From positions 2,980,001 through 3,044,000 of the forward strand of contig NZ_CP049056.1 of NCBI RefSeq assembly GCF_011044155.1: 64,000 bases of DNA. The letters are read 5' to 3'. A program made the position numbers and the translations under genes. Positions 19,169 to 28,362 of this stretch are shown here, in pieces. Below the pieces are notes generated by a model that had not been told where the DNA came from, ran no database searches, and saw nothing but the letters and a program-made list of their open reading frames with translations. The stretch's first letter is position 1. Every line of letters starts with the position of its first letter. The stretch is from Pikeienuella piscinae (GTDB lineage Bacteria > Pseudomonadota > Alphaproteobacteria > Rhodobacterales > Rhodobacteraceae).

Positions 19169-20842
19169 ATGACATCAGGTCGAAAGAATTTTCTCAGCCA
19201 CGAGACCGTCGTCGCCGGCCTGCGGTCTCTCGCCTCACAGTCGTTCAAGCGTTCCGGCCGCACCGCCGCGATGGGTTATCTTATGCTGAAAGCAAAGGAG
19301 CCATCCAAGGGGGATGCATTCGAGCTGTACTCTAATGGCAACGATAGTGTTGAGCCGGAGCTAAAGCGCTTCTTCCGGATCCTCCCAGGAACGCCGCTGC
19401 CCGACGTCAACCCATTTGGCCAGCGCGAAGGCGCTATCGAGTTCCTTGCACCTGGATATGAGCGCCGTGGCACGTACACCCATTTGTACGAAGGGCGAAA
19501 TTTGAACTCCCTATTGGAAGTGAGCCCGACCGACGGGCACTTCTCGATACGCATACCCGATGACGCTGCAGAAAAAATCGCTGAATTGCTGGGAGACAAG
19601 ATTCCGCTGAAGGCAGCGGCTGCCTTTCTGCTTAGGGGAGAGCCATTTGATGATGGCGTGACGGACAAGGATGTGGTCGAACGTTTCACGTCGGTCTTCA
19701 ATCTGTCCGACAAAGAGGTGAACGCTCTCTTCAAAAATGATGCTCTCGGCTTCACATTCTCTGAGCAGAAGTATGATGAGAGCTTGGCATCTCTGCCCCC
19801 GGATCTTCAACCGCGCTCACAGAGTACGAGCCATGCTACCACGGCTAGAGCAGCCAAAGAGCTGGTTCCAATGGCTGCTTCGAGTGAACTCGATCTGGTC
19901 ATCAGCGATGATGTGCGCCGCCGGATTTGTAGGGCAGTCGCATCGTCGAAAGCGGTGGCGCTGGTGGGTGCGCCAGGTACTGCGAAGTCACGGCTTTGGG
20001 CTGAGCTTCTAGAAGAAGCTGTTGCGGACCCCTCCCTGCTCGGCTTGGACAACCCGCCAAGCTTCGTGTGCTATACTGCGGAAATCGACTGGACGGCTCG
20101 CACCCTGATTGGGGGTTACTATCCCCAGGAGGGCGGTCGCCTCGTATTCCGCGAAGGCTATCTCCTTCAGGCAATCCGCGACAACCAGTTGTTCTGGATC
20201 GACGAGATGAACCGCGCAGACCTCGATCGAGTACTAGGGCCGGTACTAACGTTCCTCGCAGGTCAAAGCGTTGACTTGGGACTTACGCACCTTGGTGGAG
20301 GCGACGGCGCAGACGCTCCGAAATCAATGGTCTTGATGTGGGCCAAGGGCGAAAAGAGCGGCGTGAAAGAGGATGACGACCAGCGGGTCTATTATGTTGG
20401 CTCTGATTGGAGATTGCTGGGCACCTATAACAACGTCGACCGCGGGCGTGTCTTCCCAATGGGATCAGCCTTGCTGCGGAGGTGGGCGCTCGTTCCAGTA
20501 CCGCCGATCGATATTGCAGCCTTCGAAACGCTGATCGCGAAGATCACCAAACTTCGTGCGCCAGTCGCAAAACTCCTCTCCGCTGCTTATGCGCTACACC
20601 TTGAAGCCCTTTCTATCGGGCCAGCTCCTTTTCTGGACATGGCACGGTATGTCTCAAAAGAAGCAGAGGCATCCTCGGACAGTACAGTCACTGTACTTGA
20701 GAAGCAGCTGCTTCAGGACGCCTACATCCTTTACATGGGTCAACAGCTGATGAGGTTGGACCCCGATAAGAGGGAAGCTTTCTTTGATGGCCTCGGTGGA
20801 ATTTTCGGACATGACCTCGCCAGTGAAGCCGCCAGCCTTTGA
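19169..20842 (+). CDS. McrB-like AAA+ ATPase (restriction/defence motor)
   Basis: A 557-residue protein. The C-terminal half is an AAA+ domain of the McrB/dynein-like type, with Walker A GAPGTAKSRL near residue 267 and Walker B QLFWIDEMNRADLDRVLGPV near 340. A sensor-like WRLLGTYNNVDRGRVFPMGS follows, then RRWALVPVPPID. The N-terminal ~240 residues have no family I recognise and may bind DNA. McrB-type motors translocate DNA using nucleotide hydrolysis and drive cleavage by a partner nuclease, which the overlapping next gene supplies. GC content is clearly below that of neighbouring host genes, indicating acquisition. AGGAG lies six bases before the ATG. Confidence 0.82.
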   Translation: MTSGRKNFLSHETVVAGLRSLASQSFKRSGRTAAMGYLMLKAKEPSKGDAFELYSNGNDSVEPELKRFFRILPGTPLPDVNPFGQREGAIEFLAPGYERRGTYTHLYEGRNLNSLLEVSPTDGHFSIRIPDDAAEKIAELLGDKIPLKAAAAFLLRGEPFDDGVTDKDVVERFTSVFNLSDKEVNALFKNDALGFTFSEQKYDESLASLPPDLQPRSQSTSHATTARAAKELVPMAASSELDLVISDDVRRRICRAVASSKAVALVGAPGTAKSRLWAELLEEAVADPSLLGLDNPPSFVCYTAEIDWTARTLIGGYYPQEGGRLVFREGYLLQAIRDNQLFWIDEMNRADLDRVLGPVLTFLAGQSVDLGLTHLGGGDGADAPKSMVLMWAKGEKSGVKEDDDQRVYYVGSDWRLLGTYNNVDRGRVFPMGSALLRRWALVPVPPIDIAAFETLIAKITKLRAPVAKLLSAAYALHLEALSIGPAPFLDMARYVSKEAEASSDSTVTVLEKQLLQDAYILYMGQQLMRLDPDKREAFFDGLGGIFGHDLASEAASL

Positions 20843-22067
20843 AGGTGCTTCCGCCTCCATCCCTTGGAGAGGGGTATCAGCACTTTCCTCTCATTGGGCA
20901 GGTGCCGGCTCTCTATACGATTGGGTCCGGCCTGATGAGCTCGATATCGCGAGGGATTGGGCGCCGGAAGTCGTTCGAGCGAGGATGGTCGAGGTCGCTT
21001 TGCTGCATATTCAGACCAACTTGGGAAAACACCTTCCCAGACATGCTGGCGAGTGGCTGGACCTCATCGGGCAGCAGACGCAGCGTGCGGTAGAGTATGT
21101 GGATGCACCTTCAGCTCATACTGATTGGCAAGCAACAATCGCCGTGTTCGGCAGATATCCCTCTGAGAGCTACATCGAAAAGCGACCCGTCTACACGCAC
21201 GACACGAGCTTCACGCGATTGCTGAAATGGACCGCGATATCCATAGCGCGCGCCGAAACACTCGTTTGGGCTCAGTTTGGCCGGCGCGCTCTTGAGCCTT
21301 CTATGCGGCAACGTTTCTCTTCCGCGCTCGAACTTCCGGAAGTCGCGACTGCCGCAGATGAGTTTGACGGCCTGTCTGAATATGATCGCGATGCGTGCCG
21401 CCAGTCAGGGGGTGTTTGGCTTGTGCTGGCCAGGATAGCGGAAATCCTGATGGGGCTTTGGACTGGAAGTGCATCGGCTCAGCTGCTCGCCCTGAGACCA
21501 ATCCTCCCCGAATTCGCGCACCAGTTATTCGAACTCGGTACGCTTGGCACGATTTCATCAAGGCTGAGAGAAACTGCGACCGAGCAAGTGTGGACTTCAA
21601 AGGCTCCCTTCGCTGCGGCACAGGGTGGGCGCCCATCGCTGAGCCTCACTGCCAAACAAGGTGAATGGCACGCCTTCTACCAGACAGTTCCGCGGGAGTA
21701 CCGGAGCGTAGTATCACCTTACCTTTCCCTTACGCGGGATTTAGAGGGAGCTCCTCTGCGGCCCGACATCTGGATTGAGCAGGCTGTGGCGGGCAAGCGC
21801 ACCGAATTAATCCTCGAGTGCAAATACTCACTGAACTCCTCTTATGTGTCGACTGGCGTGACTCAGTGCTTTGCATATGAGGTCGAGTTTCCGCCCCAAG
21901 ACGGAGCTAGGAGACTTCATGTTGTTGTCGGACCGGAAGAGGTCGTTGCGAGGCCAAGGTCTTGGGGTGGGCGCTTTGCGGTCACCAACCCTTCCGCGGC
22001 GAGCGAGCTTTGTGCTCAGGCGCTCGAAGGAAGCCTCGAAGCGATAGTGACTGCTTGGGAAGGGTGA
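20811..22067 (+). CDS. McrC-like partner with PD-(D/E)XK nuclease domain
   Basis: A 418-residue protein from ATG 20811; an upstream ATG at 20787 is possible. The C-terminal part has a PD-(D/E)XK signature: LRPDIWIEQ near residue 315, a beta strand, then ELILECKYSLNSS near 335 (E-x-K), followed by a helix with TQCFAYEVEF. The N-terminal part is unrecognised. It overlaps the AAA+ gene by 32 bases, so the two are coupled. The pair resembles McrBC-type systems in which an AAA+ ring loads and drives a PD-(D/E)XK subunit. A DNA methyltransferase converges from the other side, which suggests protection of self DNA. Confidence 0.78.
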   Translation: MTSPVKPPAFEGASASIPWRGVSALSSHWAGAGSLYDWVRPDELDIARDWAPEVVRARMVEVALLHIQTNLGKHLPRHAGEWLDLIGQQTQRAVEYVDAPSAHTDWQATIAVFGRYPSESYIEKRPVYTHDTSFTRLLKWTAISIARAETLVWAQFGRRALEPSMRQRFSSALELPEVATAADEFDGLSEYDRDACRQSGGVWLVLARIAEILMGLWTGSASAQLLALRPILPEFAHQLFELGTLGTISSRLRETATEQVWTSKAPFAAAQGGRPSLSLTAKQGEWHAFYQTVPREYRSVVSPYLSLTRDLEGAPLRPDIWIEQAVAGKRTELILECKYSLNSSYVSTGVTQCFAYEVEFPPQDGARRLHVVVGPEEVVARPRSWGGRFAVTNPSAASELCAQALEGSLEAIVTAWEG

Positions 22068-22074
22068 TGACTTC

Positions 22075-23403
22075 TCACTCCATCGGGTCAGGAGAAGTAT
22101 CCTCCACACGATCCGGCAAATCAGAGAGCGGAACTTCCTCACGCTTCGTTCTCGCTGCATTCAGCTTCTTGCGCGCAGTCTGGAGATACTTTTCGGAAAC
22201 GTCTATTCCGACAAAGCGACGCCCAAGTGCAAGGGCTGCTACGCCGCTATTTCCTGCGCCGACAAACGGATCCAGGACGATGTCGTCTTCATCGGTAGTG
22301 AGTGCCAAACATCTTCCTGGCAGCGCGACAGGAAACTGCGCCCCGTGGCCGTCTCGTCCGCTAGAGGTTGGCAGCGTCCAAACATCCGAGAGTTTATCCG
22401 TCTCCCATCCGTTATTTCTGCCGCCAAGCGCCGCTGGAAGGTGCCGGTATACTTCCTTGTTAAATTTCGGAGTGCGCACCTTCGACAGATGAATGACGTA
22501 TTCAAGATTTCGACTTACTCTTGAGTTCTGGGGCTCCGGGAGAGTCGCGGTCTTAGCCCACGTAATCATGGACTTTACGAAGAAGCCCATGTGGGATGCG
22601 CGCTCCGCAATCCTGCTTGGGATTAGGCATTGCTCCCCGTCCTTCAGGTAAGCATGCCCTGCGCTGTAGCGACGGCAATCGTGCTCGCTCCACTTCCTCT
22701 TATCTTTGCCCTGCATTGCTCGCAAAGCTTCGACTGCATTCCCTCTGATTTGAGTTCGAGTATTGAAGGAATCCATCACATTCCACCAGACCGAACCGTC
22801 GTCCTTTAGGACCCGCAGGATTTCATACAAAATTTCGGCGGTGTGGCGGATGAAGCCCTCAGGAGTCTGCTCATGGCCGTATGAGCACCGGTCGCCATCG
22901 GCCCATTTGCTCACAACGGCGGTGTCGTAAAGCCTCAGACCCCAATACGGTGTTGATGTGACAACGCACTGAATTGAAGAAGATGGCAATGATCGCAAAG
23001 TTTCAAGCGCATCACCCTTGAGTAGGCAAAATTCATTTTTCAGATCCGGCTCTCTCTCGTCAGTCTCTTTGTTTCTATTCTCCATCAAATATTGAAGAAT
23101 CTTGCTTCGAGGGACGAATGTTTCGCTGAATGCATCTTGGTCGAGAAGCTTGACAACGTCTGAAACGTCGAGGTTTTGCTTCCGCCCCACAACTTTGTTG
23201 ATAAACGTTCGAGAGAACCCAACCACAGGGACAACATCGTCGACTGCAAAAGCCAAATCACTTTCCGCGACGGGCGTGCGATCGAATGAGCTCACGGGGG
23301 TTGTTGGCTTAATATCCGGAAGCGGCACTTCTTCTCTGCTATCAGTGAGTTCGGTTTTCTCAGGGCTCGCTTCCGGAGCGACACTGTCGAATTTCTTAAG
23401 CAT
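22075..23403 (-). CDS. DNA methyltransferase (beta class, N4C or N6A)
   Basis: A 442-residue methyltransferase. Motif IV (VVTSTPYWGLRLYD near residue 150) precedes motif I (VLDPFVGAGNSGVAAL near 378), the order of beta-class amino-methyltransferases. The TPYW form is common in N4-cytosine enzymes but does not exclude N6-adenine. The first ~120 residues are an extra domain with a FSRTFINKVVGRKQNLDVSD segment that may help target recognition. It ends eight bases from the nuclease stop, tail to tail. With 19169-22067 it likely forms a restriction-modification unit. The ATG at 23403 was chosen over an adjacent TTG. Confidence 0.87.
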   Translation of the reverse strand: MLKKFDSVAPEASPEKTELTDSREEVPLPDIKPTTPVSSFDRTPVAESDLAFAVDDVVPVVGFSRTFINKVVGRKQNLDVSDVVKLLDQDAFSETFVPRSKILQYLMENRNKETDEREPDLKNEFCLLKGDALETLRSLPSSSIQCVVTSTPYWGLRLYDTAVVSKWADGDRCSYGHEQTPEGFIRHTAEILYEILRVLKDDGSVWWNVMDSFNTRTQIRGNAVEALRAMQGKDKRKWSEHDCRRYSAGHAYLKDGEQCLIPSRIAERASHMGFFVKSMITWAKTATLPEPQNSRVSRNLEYVIHLSKVRTPKFNKEVYRHLPAALGGRNNGWETDKLSDVWTLPTSSGRDGHGAQFPVALPGRCLALTTDEDDIVLDPFVGAGNSGVAALALGRRFVGIDVSEKYLQTARKKLNAARTKREEVPLSDLPDRVEDTSPDPME

Positions 23404-23610
23404 CAAGAAGTTGTCCCTCGTAGTCGCGGCGTTTCCGGAAGCATACCGTATGTAGTTTTTCTATCAAGCCAATAGGCCAGATATGGCCCCAAGTGCAGCG
23501 GAGCGAACGCCTCGTGCTCCAGACACCGACCCATGCAAGGTCTCAAATGCCTGTAGCCGACCGTCATCCGGGGCGCACTACCGTTGGCAGCGGTGTTCCC
23601 GCTTCTGTGT

Positions 23611-24018
23611 CTACAGGGCTTGGAGCTGTTCCGAAAGCGGGGTTTCAAGGCGCTGACTCCCCCACTCAGCCGGGAAAGGCTCCAGCAGGCGCGCCAACGT
23701 CACCCCCGGCCCTTGCTTCCCGTCCAGGATCGCCTCGACGATGTCGGGCGCGAGCAGGGTCAGGCGCAGGACGCGGGTCATGTAGGAGGGCGCGATGCCC
23801 TCGCGCTCGGCCAGTTCGGCGATGGTGGTGAACTCGCCGGATTCCAACATCCGCTTCCAGCGGAATGCGCGGGCCAGCGCCTTCACCTGCGTGTTGTCCG
23901 TCCGCCGCGGCTGCGTGGCGCCCTCGGGCAGTTGCATCTCCTTCCTCCCGCCGCGCTTCACGATGCGGAATGGGACGTGCAGAGTCACCGTGCCGGGGAT
24001 CGGAGCGCCGCGTGTCAT
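23611..24018 (-). CDS. Recombinase-operon helix-turn-helix protein
   Basis: A 135-residue protein. The middle segment TIAELAEREGIAPSYMTRVL followed by LLAPDIVEAILDGKQGPGV is a helix-turn-helix with a ParB/KorB-like follow-on helix. The first ~40 residues are basic (RIVKRGGRKEMQLPEG). Its ATG overlaps the recombinase stop by four bases, so it is the last gene of a four-gene coupled operon. Proteins of this kind commonly sit behind serine recombinases in alphaproteobacterial mobile elements. A role in controlling recombination or element expression is inferred. Confidence 0.7.
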   Translation of the reverse strand: MTRGAPIPGTVTLHVPFRIVKRGGRKEMQLPEGATQPRRTDNTQVKALARAFRWKRMLESGEFTTIAELAEREGIAPSYMTRVLRLTLLAPDIVEAILDGKQGPGVTLARLLEPFPAEWGSQRLETPLSEQLQAL

Positions 24019-25340
24019 GCTGCAGCCTCGATATCACCGGCCAGCATCTCGCGCGCGAGGCCGCCGAGCCCGTCGATGCGTAGCCGGACGTTGAGCCCGT
24101 CAGTGCCGATATCCACCCGCTCGACCAGCAGCGCCACGATGCGCGCCTGCTCGGCGGGGAAGAGTTCGTCCCACAGTGGATCAAGCTGCTGCAGGGTCGC
24201 ACGCGCGTCGGCCTCGGTGACGTCGTCAGCATGGACGCGCGCCACCTTCCAAGTCCCTGCCACGACCTCGGGCTGGCGAAAGACGGCACGCAGTTGGTCG
24301 ATGACGGCAGCCTCAATCTCGCCCGCTGGCACGCGTCCCACGGGGCAAGCCCCGGCGCCGTGCTTCAGCACCGTCTGGCTGACATAGTAGCGGTAGAGTT
24401 TGCCGCCTTTGCGAGTGTGGGTCGGCGAGAACGCGGCGCCATCGGGACCGAAGAGCAGCCCCTTCAGCAGCGCGGGCGTTTCGGCGCGAGTCCGGGCGGC
24501 GCGCTTGCGGGGGCTTTCCTGCAAGATGGCGCGGACGCGGTCCCACGTCTCGCGGTCGATGATCGCGTCGTGCTCGCCGGGGTAGCTCTCGCCCTTGTGG
24601 ACCGCCTCGCCGATGTAGGCGCGGTTGCTGAGCATCCGATAGATGTATTTCTTGTCGATCCTGTTCCCGCGCGGCGTGCGGATGCCGCGTCTCGCGACCT
24701 CGCGCGCCAGTTCCGTGCCCGAGCCGATCTCGAGGAAGCGGGCGAAGATCCAGCAGACGTGGTCGGCGGCATCGTCGTCGATCAACAGTTTCCTATTCTC
24801 GACGCGGTAGCCGTAGGGCGGCACGCCACCCATCCACATGCCCTTCTTCCGACTCGCGGCGACCTTGTCGCGGATGCGCTCGGCGGTCACCTCCCGCTCG
24901 AACTGGGCGAAGGACAGCAGGATGTTCAGCGTAAGCCGCCCCATCGACGTGGTGGTGTTGAAGGACTGCGTCACGGAAACGAACGTCACGCCATTGCGGT
25001 CGAACACCTCGACCAGCTTGGCGAAGTCGGCGAGCGAGCGGCTGAGGCGGTCGATCTTGTAGACCACGACCACATCGACCAGCCCGTCATCGATATCCTC
25101 CAGCAACTGCTGCAGGCCGGGCCGTTCCAGCGTGCCGCCGGAGATGCCGCCGTCGTCATACTGATCGCGGACCAACGCCCAGCCCTCGGATCGCTGGCTG
25201 GCGATGTACGCCTCGCAGGCCTCGCGCTGGGCATGCAGGCTGTTGAATTCCTGCTCCAGTCCTTCCTCGGAGGATTTCCGGGTGTAGACGGCACACCGCA
25301 GCTTACGGACGACCTTCGATTTTTCGGGCGGCTTCGTCAT
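24015..25340 (-). CDS. Serine recombinase (resolvase/invertase N-terminal domain plus recombinase and zinc-ribbon domains)
   Basis: A 441-residue site-specific recombinase. The catalytic domain starts RCAVYTRKSSEEGLEQEFNS, with the nucleophilic Ser near 23, and continues YDDGGISGGTLERPGL and VVYKIDRLSRSLADF. A recombinase domain (PPYGYRVENRKLLIDD, SNRAYIGEAVHKG) and a C-terminal region with GAGACPVGRVPAGEIEAAVI follow. The ATG at 25340 overlaps the DUF2924 gene by four bases. It probably mobilises the island or the adjacent prophage; no cognate attachment sites could be found by eye. Confidence 0.92.
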   Translation of the reverse strand: MTKPPEKSKVVRKLRCAVYTRKSSEEGLEQEFNSLHAQREACEAYIASQRSEGWALVRDQYDDGGISGGTLERPGLQQLLEDIDDGLVDVVVVYKIDRLSRSLADFAKLVEVFDRNGVTFVSVTQSFNTTTSMGRLTLNILLSFAQFEREVTAERIRDKVAASRKKGMWMGGVPPYGYRVENRKLLIDDDAADHVCWIFARFLEIGSGTELAREVARRGIRTPRGNRIDKKYIYRMLSNRAYIGEAVHKGESYPGEHDAIIDRETWDRVRAILQESPRKRAARTRAETPALLKGLLFGPDGAAFSPTHTRKGGKLYRYYVSQTVLKHGAGACPVGRVPAGEIEAAVIDQLRAVFRQPEVVAGTWKVARVHADDVTEADARATLQQLDPLWDELFPAEQARIVALLVERVDIGTDGLNVRLRIDGLGGLAREMLAGDIEAAA

Positions 25341-25792
25341 TTCCGCCTCCTGTGGTTCTTGAGGCCGAAGAAGACCCACCCGTTCCAGCGGGTGCCGGTG
25401 ATCGCGCGGGCGATGGCGGACAGCGACTTGTAGGGCCGCCCCTGCCATTCGAAGCCGTCGGCGGTGACGGTGACGATCTGCTCGACGCCCTGCCATTCGC
25501 GAAGGAGGCGCGTGCCAGTGATCGGGCGGTCACGGTCGAGGCGGACACTGCGCTTGGATCGGTCGCCGCCGTCCAGTTCCTCACCGAGCCGCTCAAGTCG
25601 CAGGATCGTCTCCGGCTTCAGCCCGCCATAGGCGAGTTCCTGGATGCGATAGGCCAGGCGGGCCTCAAGGTAGCGCCGATTGAATGGTGGCGGCTCGCTG
25701 TCGAACAGGTCGCGCCACTGTTGCTTCAGGTCGGACGTCGGCGTGGTCTTGAGCGCGGCCAGACGCGCGGGGATGGGATCGAGCTTGTTCAT
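25337..25792 (-). CDS. DUF2924 family protein
   Basis: A 151-residue basic protein with the blocks LKQQWRDLFDSEPPPFNRRY, ELAYGGLKPETILRLERLGE and PITGTRLLREWQGVEQIVTV. It ends with YKSLSAIARAITGTRWNGW. The last block resembles the DNA/RNA-associated RAMA-like motif found in such proteins. DUF2924 genes nearly always precede a serine recombinase in proteobacterial mobile elements, and here the two overlap by four bases. It is likely a recombination accessory factor; function is not established. Confidence 0.85.
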   Translation of the reverse strand: MNKLDPIPARLAALKTTPTSDLKQQWRDLFDSEPPPFNRRYLEARLAYRIQELAYGGLKPETILRLERLGEELDGGDRSKRSVRLDRDRPITGTRLLREWQGVEQIVTVTADGFEWQGRPYKSLSAIARAITGTRWNGWVFFGLKNHRRRK

Positions 25793-25992
25793 GCATTTCT
25801 CCGGTGAGTTGGAGTTGCATGACGGCATTGGTCGGGCGGAGAGTGTAGGCAACGTTCTCCAGTATCGTCAGATACTTCGCCCCCATCCCGCATCCGTAGC
25901 CGAACCAGCCCGGACGCCAGCAGGCCGCACAACTCGGCGCGGCGTTCTGCGGGCGTCATCTTGTCGGGCGGGAGCGGATTGGGGCGTTTCAT
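25789..25992 (-). CDS. Small recombinase-operon protein
   Basis: A 67-residue protein beginning MKRPNPLPPDKMTPAERRAE, then LCGLLASGLVRLRMRDG, and ending ATPTHRRNA. I recognise this as a short conserved companion of the DUF2924/serine recombinase pair, without a known function. The helical ERRAELCGLLASGLVRL segment might contact the recombinase. Its stop overlaps the DUF2924 ATG by four bases, making it the first gene of the operon 25992-23611. Confidence 0.7.
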   Translation of the reverse strand: MKRPNPLPPDKMTPAERRAELCGLLASGLVRLRMRDGGEVSDDTGERCLHSPPDQCRHATPTHRRNA

Positions 25993-26129
25993 GCGGGCCT
26001 CGGAGCAGTCGTCTCCTCTGGCCTCTACTCGTCGATGTCGGAAAGCGTCCCAGCCGATCCCGCGCAGGTTGATGAATCACACGAAAGAACGTATCAAGAA
26101 CACTGGTTTTGCAGGAAAGGGGATTCGTC

Positions 26130-27371
26130 GTGGCCGGCAATTTGAAGAAGTTCGTGAACCCCCGGTTCATCAAGACCATCGATCTTGCCCTTATGAAGCC
26201 GCTGCTGGCGCGGCACGAGGGCAAGTACAAGGGCTTCTCCGTCGACCTGCTGGACCAGGAGGAGGATGCCGCCCGCGAGGCGCTGGAGAAACTGCTGACC
26301 GGCGCCGAGGACAGCTATCCGGAGGGGCTGCGCGGCGATCTGCACCGCATCGCGGAACTTGGCGATGCCCGCGGCCTCGAAATCATTCAGGCGCAGGCCG
26401 CCCGTCAGGGCGTCGATCTGTTCCCCGACATGAAGACCGGCGACGAGGACGCGCCGAACAAGGCGCATGATCCCAAGCACATCGCCGTCCGGGTCTTTCT
26501 GGAGCATCCTGACCTCTTCGACGCGGCCGCCGACCATATGGCGATGCTCACTGCCGACCGCCTGCATGAATATGCCGGACGGGAACGGGGCGTCGCGATC
26601 GACCTGACTGAGGATAAGGTCGAGGCGTTCCGGACGGCCGTCGCCGCGCTCTTCCGTGACGCGTTTCTCGGAGACTACTGCCGGGTGGGCGACTACGACG
26701 ACGATGACGAGATCAACCTCGTGGTCAGCCACGGCTCCATGGTCTCGACCATGCCGGTCGTCGAGGGCCAGGTCGAACGGGTCATCAGCGTACGCCAGAT
26801 TTCTCACGCCGTGTTGCGATACTCCGAGAACACCGGCATGTTGCGGCTGGCCCGCATCCGGAAGGCGCATCAGCCCGAGATCGCGGAACTCTTCGCCTCG
26901 ATCATCCTAGACAGGCCCGGCTTCTTCGACGGCGACGATGCGCAGGACCTCTATACCCTGCGCCCGGTCGAACTGGCCGGACCGGGCTTCGCCTTCGATG
27001 CCGCCTACGATCCGCTGATCGACAAGGTGCTGATCATCGAGGCGGCGGCCGACCTGATGGCACCCGGCAAGAAGGGGTATCCCCGCGTGGTGCGCACCCT
27101 GCGGTCGCGGGATCTCAGCGGTGACGCGCTCCAGCATTTCGGCGGCACGCCGGTCTCTTTCGGCGGCGCCTGGAGGCTGGGCGAGCTCGTGTTCCGGATC
27201 CTGTTCAAGGGCGACGGCAAGCGCCAGCCGCAGGTCACGGTCAAGCTGCGGCCCCCGGGCGTCGTGCAGTTCCGCCGCACCCAGCACGAGGCGCGGGTGA
27301 TGAAGCTGATCGAACGGAACGGGCTGATGAATGACCGAGACGATTTTGAGGTTGTTGACGCGGCTGAGTGA
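26130..27371 (+). CDS. Unrecognised protein, first member of a two-gene unit
   Basis: A 413-residue protein from GTG 26130, chosen because GAAAGGGGA lies seven bases upstream. I do not recognise the family. Visible features are a charged acidic N-terminal part (DLLDQEEDAAREALEKL), an HDPKHIAVRVFLEHPDLFD block, the run VGDYDDDDEINLVVSHG, and a C-terminal region with RTQHEARVMKLIERNG. No membrane segment or signal peptide is seen. Its end overlaps the next gene by 41 bases, so the two products are almost certainly made together. It sits between a serine-recombinase operon and an HNH nuclease, a typical cargo position. Confidence 0.7.
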   Translation: MAGNLKKFVNPRFIKTIDLALMKPLLARHEGKYKGFSVDLLDQEEDAAREALEKLLTGAEDSYPEGLRGDLHRIAELGDARGLEIIQAQAARQGVDLFPDMKTGDEDAPNKAHDPKHIAVRVFLEHPDLFDAAADHMAMLTADRLHEYAGRERGVAIDLTEDKVEAFRTAVAALFRDAFLGDYCRVGDYDDDDEINLVVSHGSMVSTMPVVEGQVERVISVRQISHAVLRYSENTGMLRLARIRKAHQPEIAELFASIILDRPGFFDGDDAQDLYTLRPVELAGPGFAFDAAYDPLIDKVLIIEAAADLMAPGKKGYPRVVRTLRSRDLSGDALQHFGGTPVSFGGAWRLGELVFRILFKGDGKRQPQVTVKLRPPGVVQFRRTQHEARVMKLIERNGLMNDRDDFEVVDAAE

Positions 27372-28281
27372 GGCTGGCAACGACGCGATCCTGTCCGGCG
27401 AGCTTGCCGCGCCGTTTTTCGGTCCGGTTTTCGACCGGCTGCTGGCGAAACGTGTCCTCGTCGAACAGGCGCCGCTCTCCGATTGGGACGTCTGCGACGG
27501 CTGCGAATGCGGGCTCCCCTGTCGGCCGATCCGGAAAATCGGCGATGCGTTTCGGGCTGAGTGCCCGTTCGATCATCGACAGGACATCGAACTCACCGAA
27601 GATGATGTGCGCGTGTTCCGCATCGGCGCTGATGGGCTGGCATCCGTGATCGGCGCCGCAGCAGGGTTCGCTGCAGCCCCGAAACGCGCCGCGGAGAAGG
27701 TCTGGCGGCTCGGCGACACGCCATCAGGTCGGGCGGTGTTTCTTGCGCTGGAGCCCGCAGCCCTGACCGGCGACGGCATCATAGCATCGTTGCGCCAGGC
27801 GGCGCAGGGCCCGGACGTCACGATCCTCGCGCCGCAGTTGCCAGCGGAGATTGCCCGGCGACACCAGGATGCGGGCTTTCATCTCGTCGAAATCCTCGAG
27901 GTGCTGACGCCCGCCACAAATGGCCTCGGCGGCACAATCGACATCGCGGCTCTGGCGCCGATCCCGCTGGCGCCCGTGCTTCGTGTTCGGAGGGCGGCGG
28001 CCGAGGTTCATTGGGACGGTCGTTCCGTCATCCTGTCGCGTCAGATTTTCCCCGTGTTCGAACGCCTGCTCGAGAAGGCGCTGTCGCGCGATCAGGTCGC
28101 CTCCGGGTCTCATGTCGAAGGCACCACGGCGCGCGAAGCCAAGGATCTGATCCGGGAGCTGCGGGATGCCTTCAAGGCTGCCGGGTTCACCGATGGCGAG
28201 AGCAAGGCCCTGATCGAAACGGTGCGCAACCGGGGCTACCGGCTGAGCGTCCATGCATCAGACATCGTGGTCGACGGTTGA
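27331..28281 (+). CDS. Zinc-cluster and OmpR-like winged-helix protein, second member of the unit
   Basis: A 316-residue protein. The N-terminal region has a cysteine cluster (VCDGCECGLPCRPI, with a further Cys in RAECPFDH) suggesting zinc binding near residues 55-85. The middle has no family I know. The last ~90 residues resemble an OmpR/PhoB-type winged helix, with LSRQIFPVFERLLEKALSR, a helix AREAKDLIRELRDAFKAAG and the ending ETVRNRGYRLSVH, whose RNRGYRL wing is characteristic. It may be a DNA-binding partner of the preceding protein. No receiver domain is present, so it is not a response regulator. Confidence 0.72.
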   Translation: MTETILRLLTRLSEAGNDAILSGELAAPFFGPVFDRLLAKRVLVEQAPLSDWDVCDGCECGLPCRPIRKIGDAFRAECPFDHRQDIELTEDDVRVFRIGADGLASVIGAAAGFAAAPKRAAEKVWRLGDTPSGRAVFLALEPAALTGDGIIASLRQAAQGPDVTILAPQLPAEIARRHQDAGFHLVEILEVLTPATNGLGGTIDIAALAPIPLAPVLRVRRAAAEVHWDGRSVILSRQIFPVFERLLEKALSRDQVASGSHVEGTTAREAKDLIRELRDAFKAAGFTDGESKALIETVRNRGYRLSVHASDIVVDG

Positions 28282-28362
28282 AAAGGTAACCAGCAGCGTC
28301 TCGCGCGCTTCCTTCCTTGAGTCCGCATTCGTCAGCTGGAGTCGGGTCGGTCCAGCTCGCAT

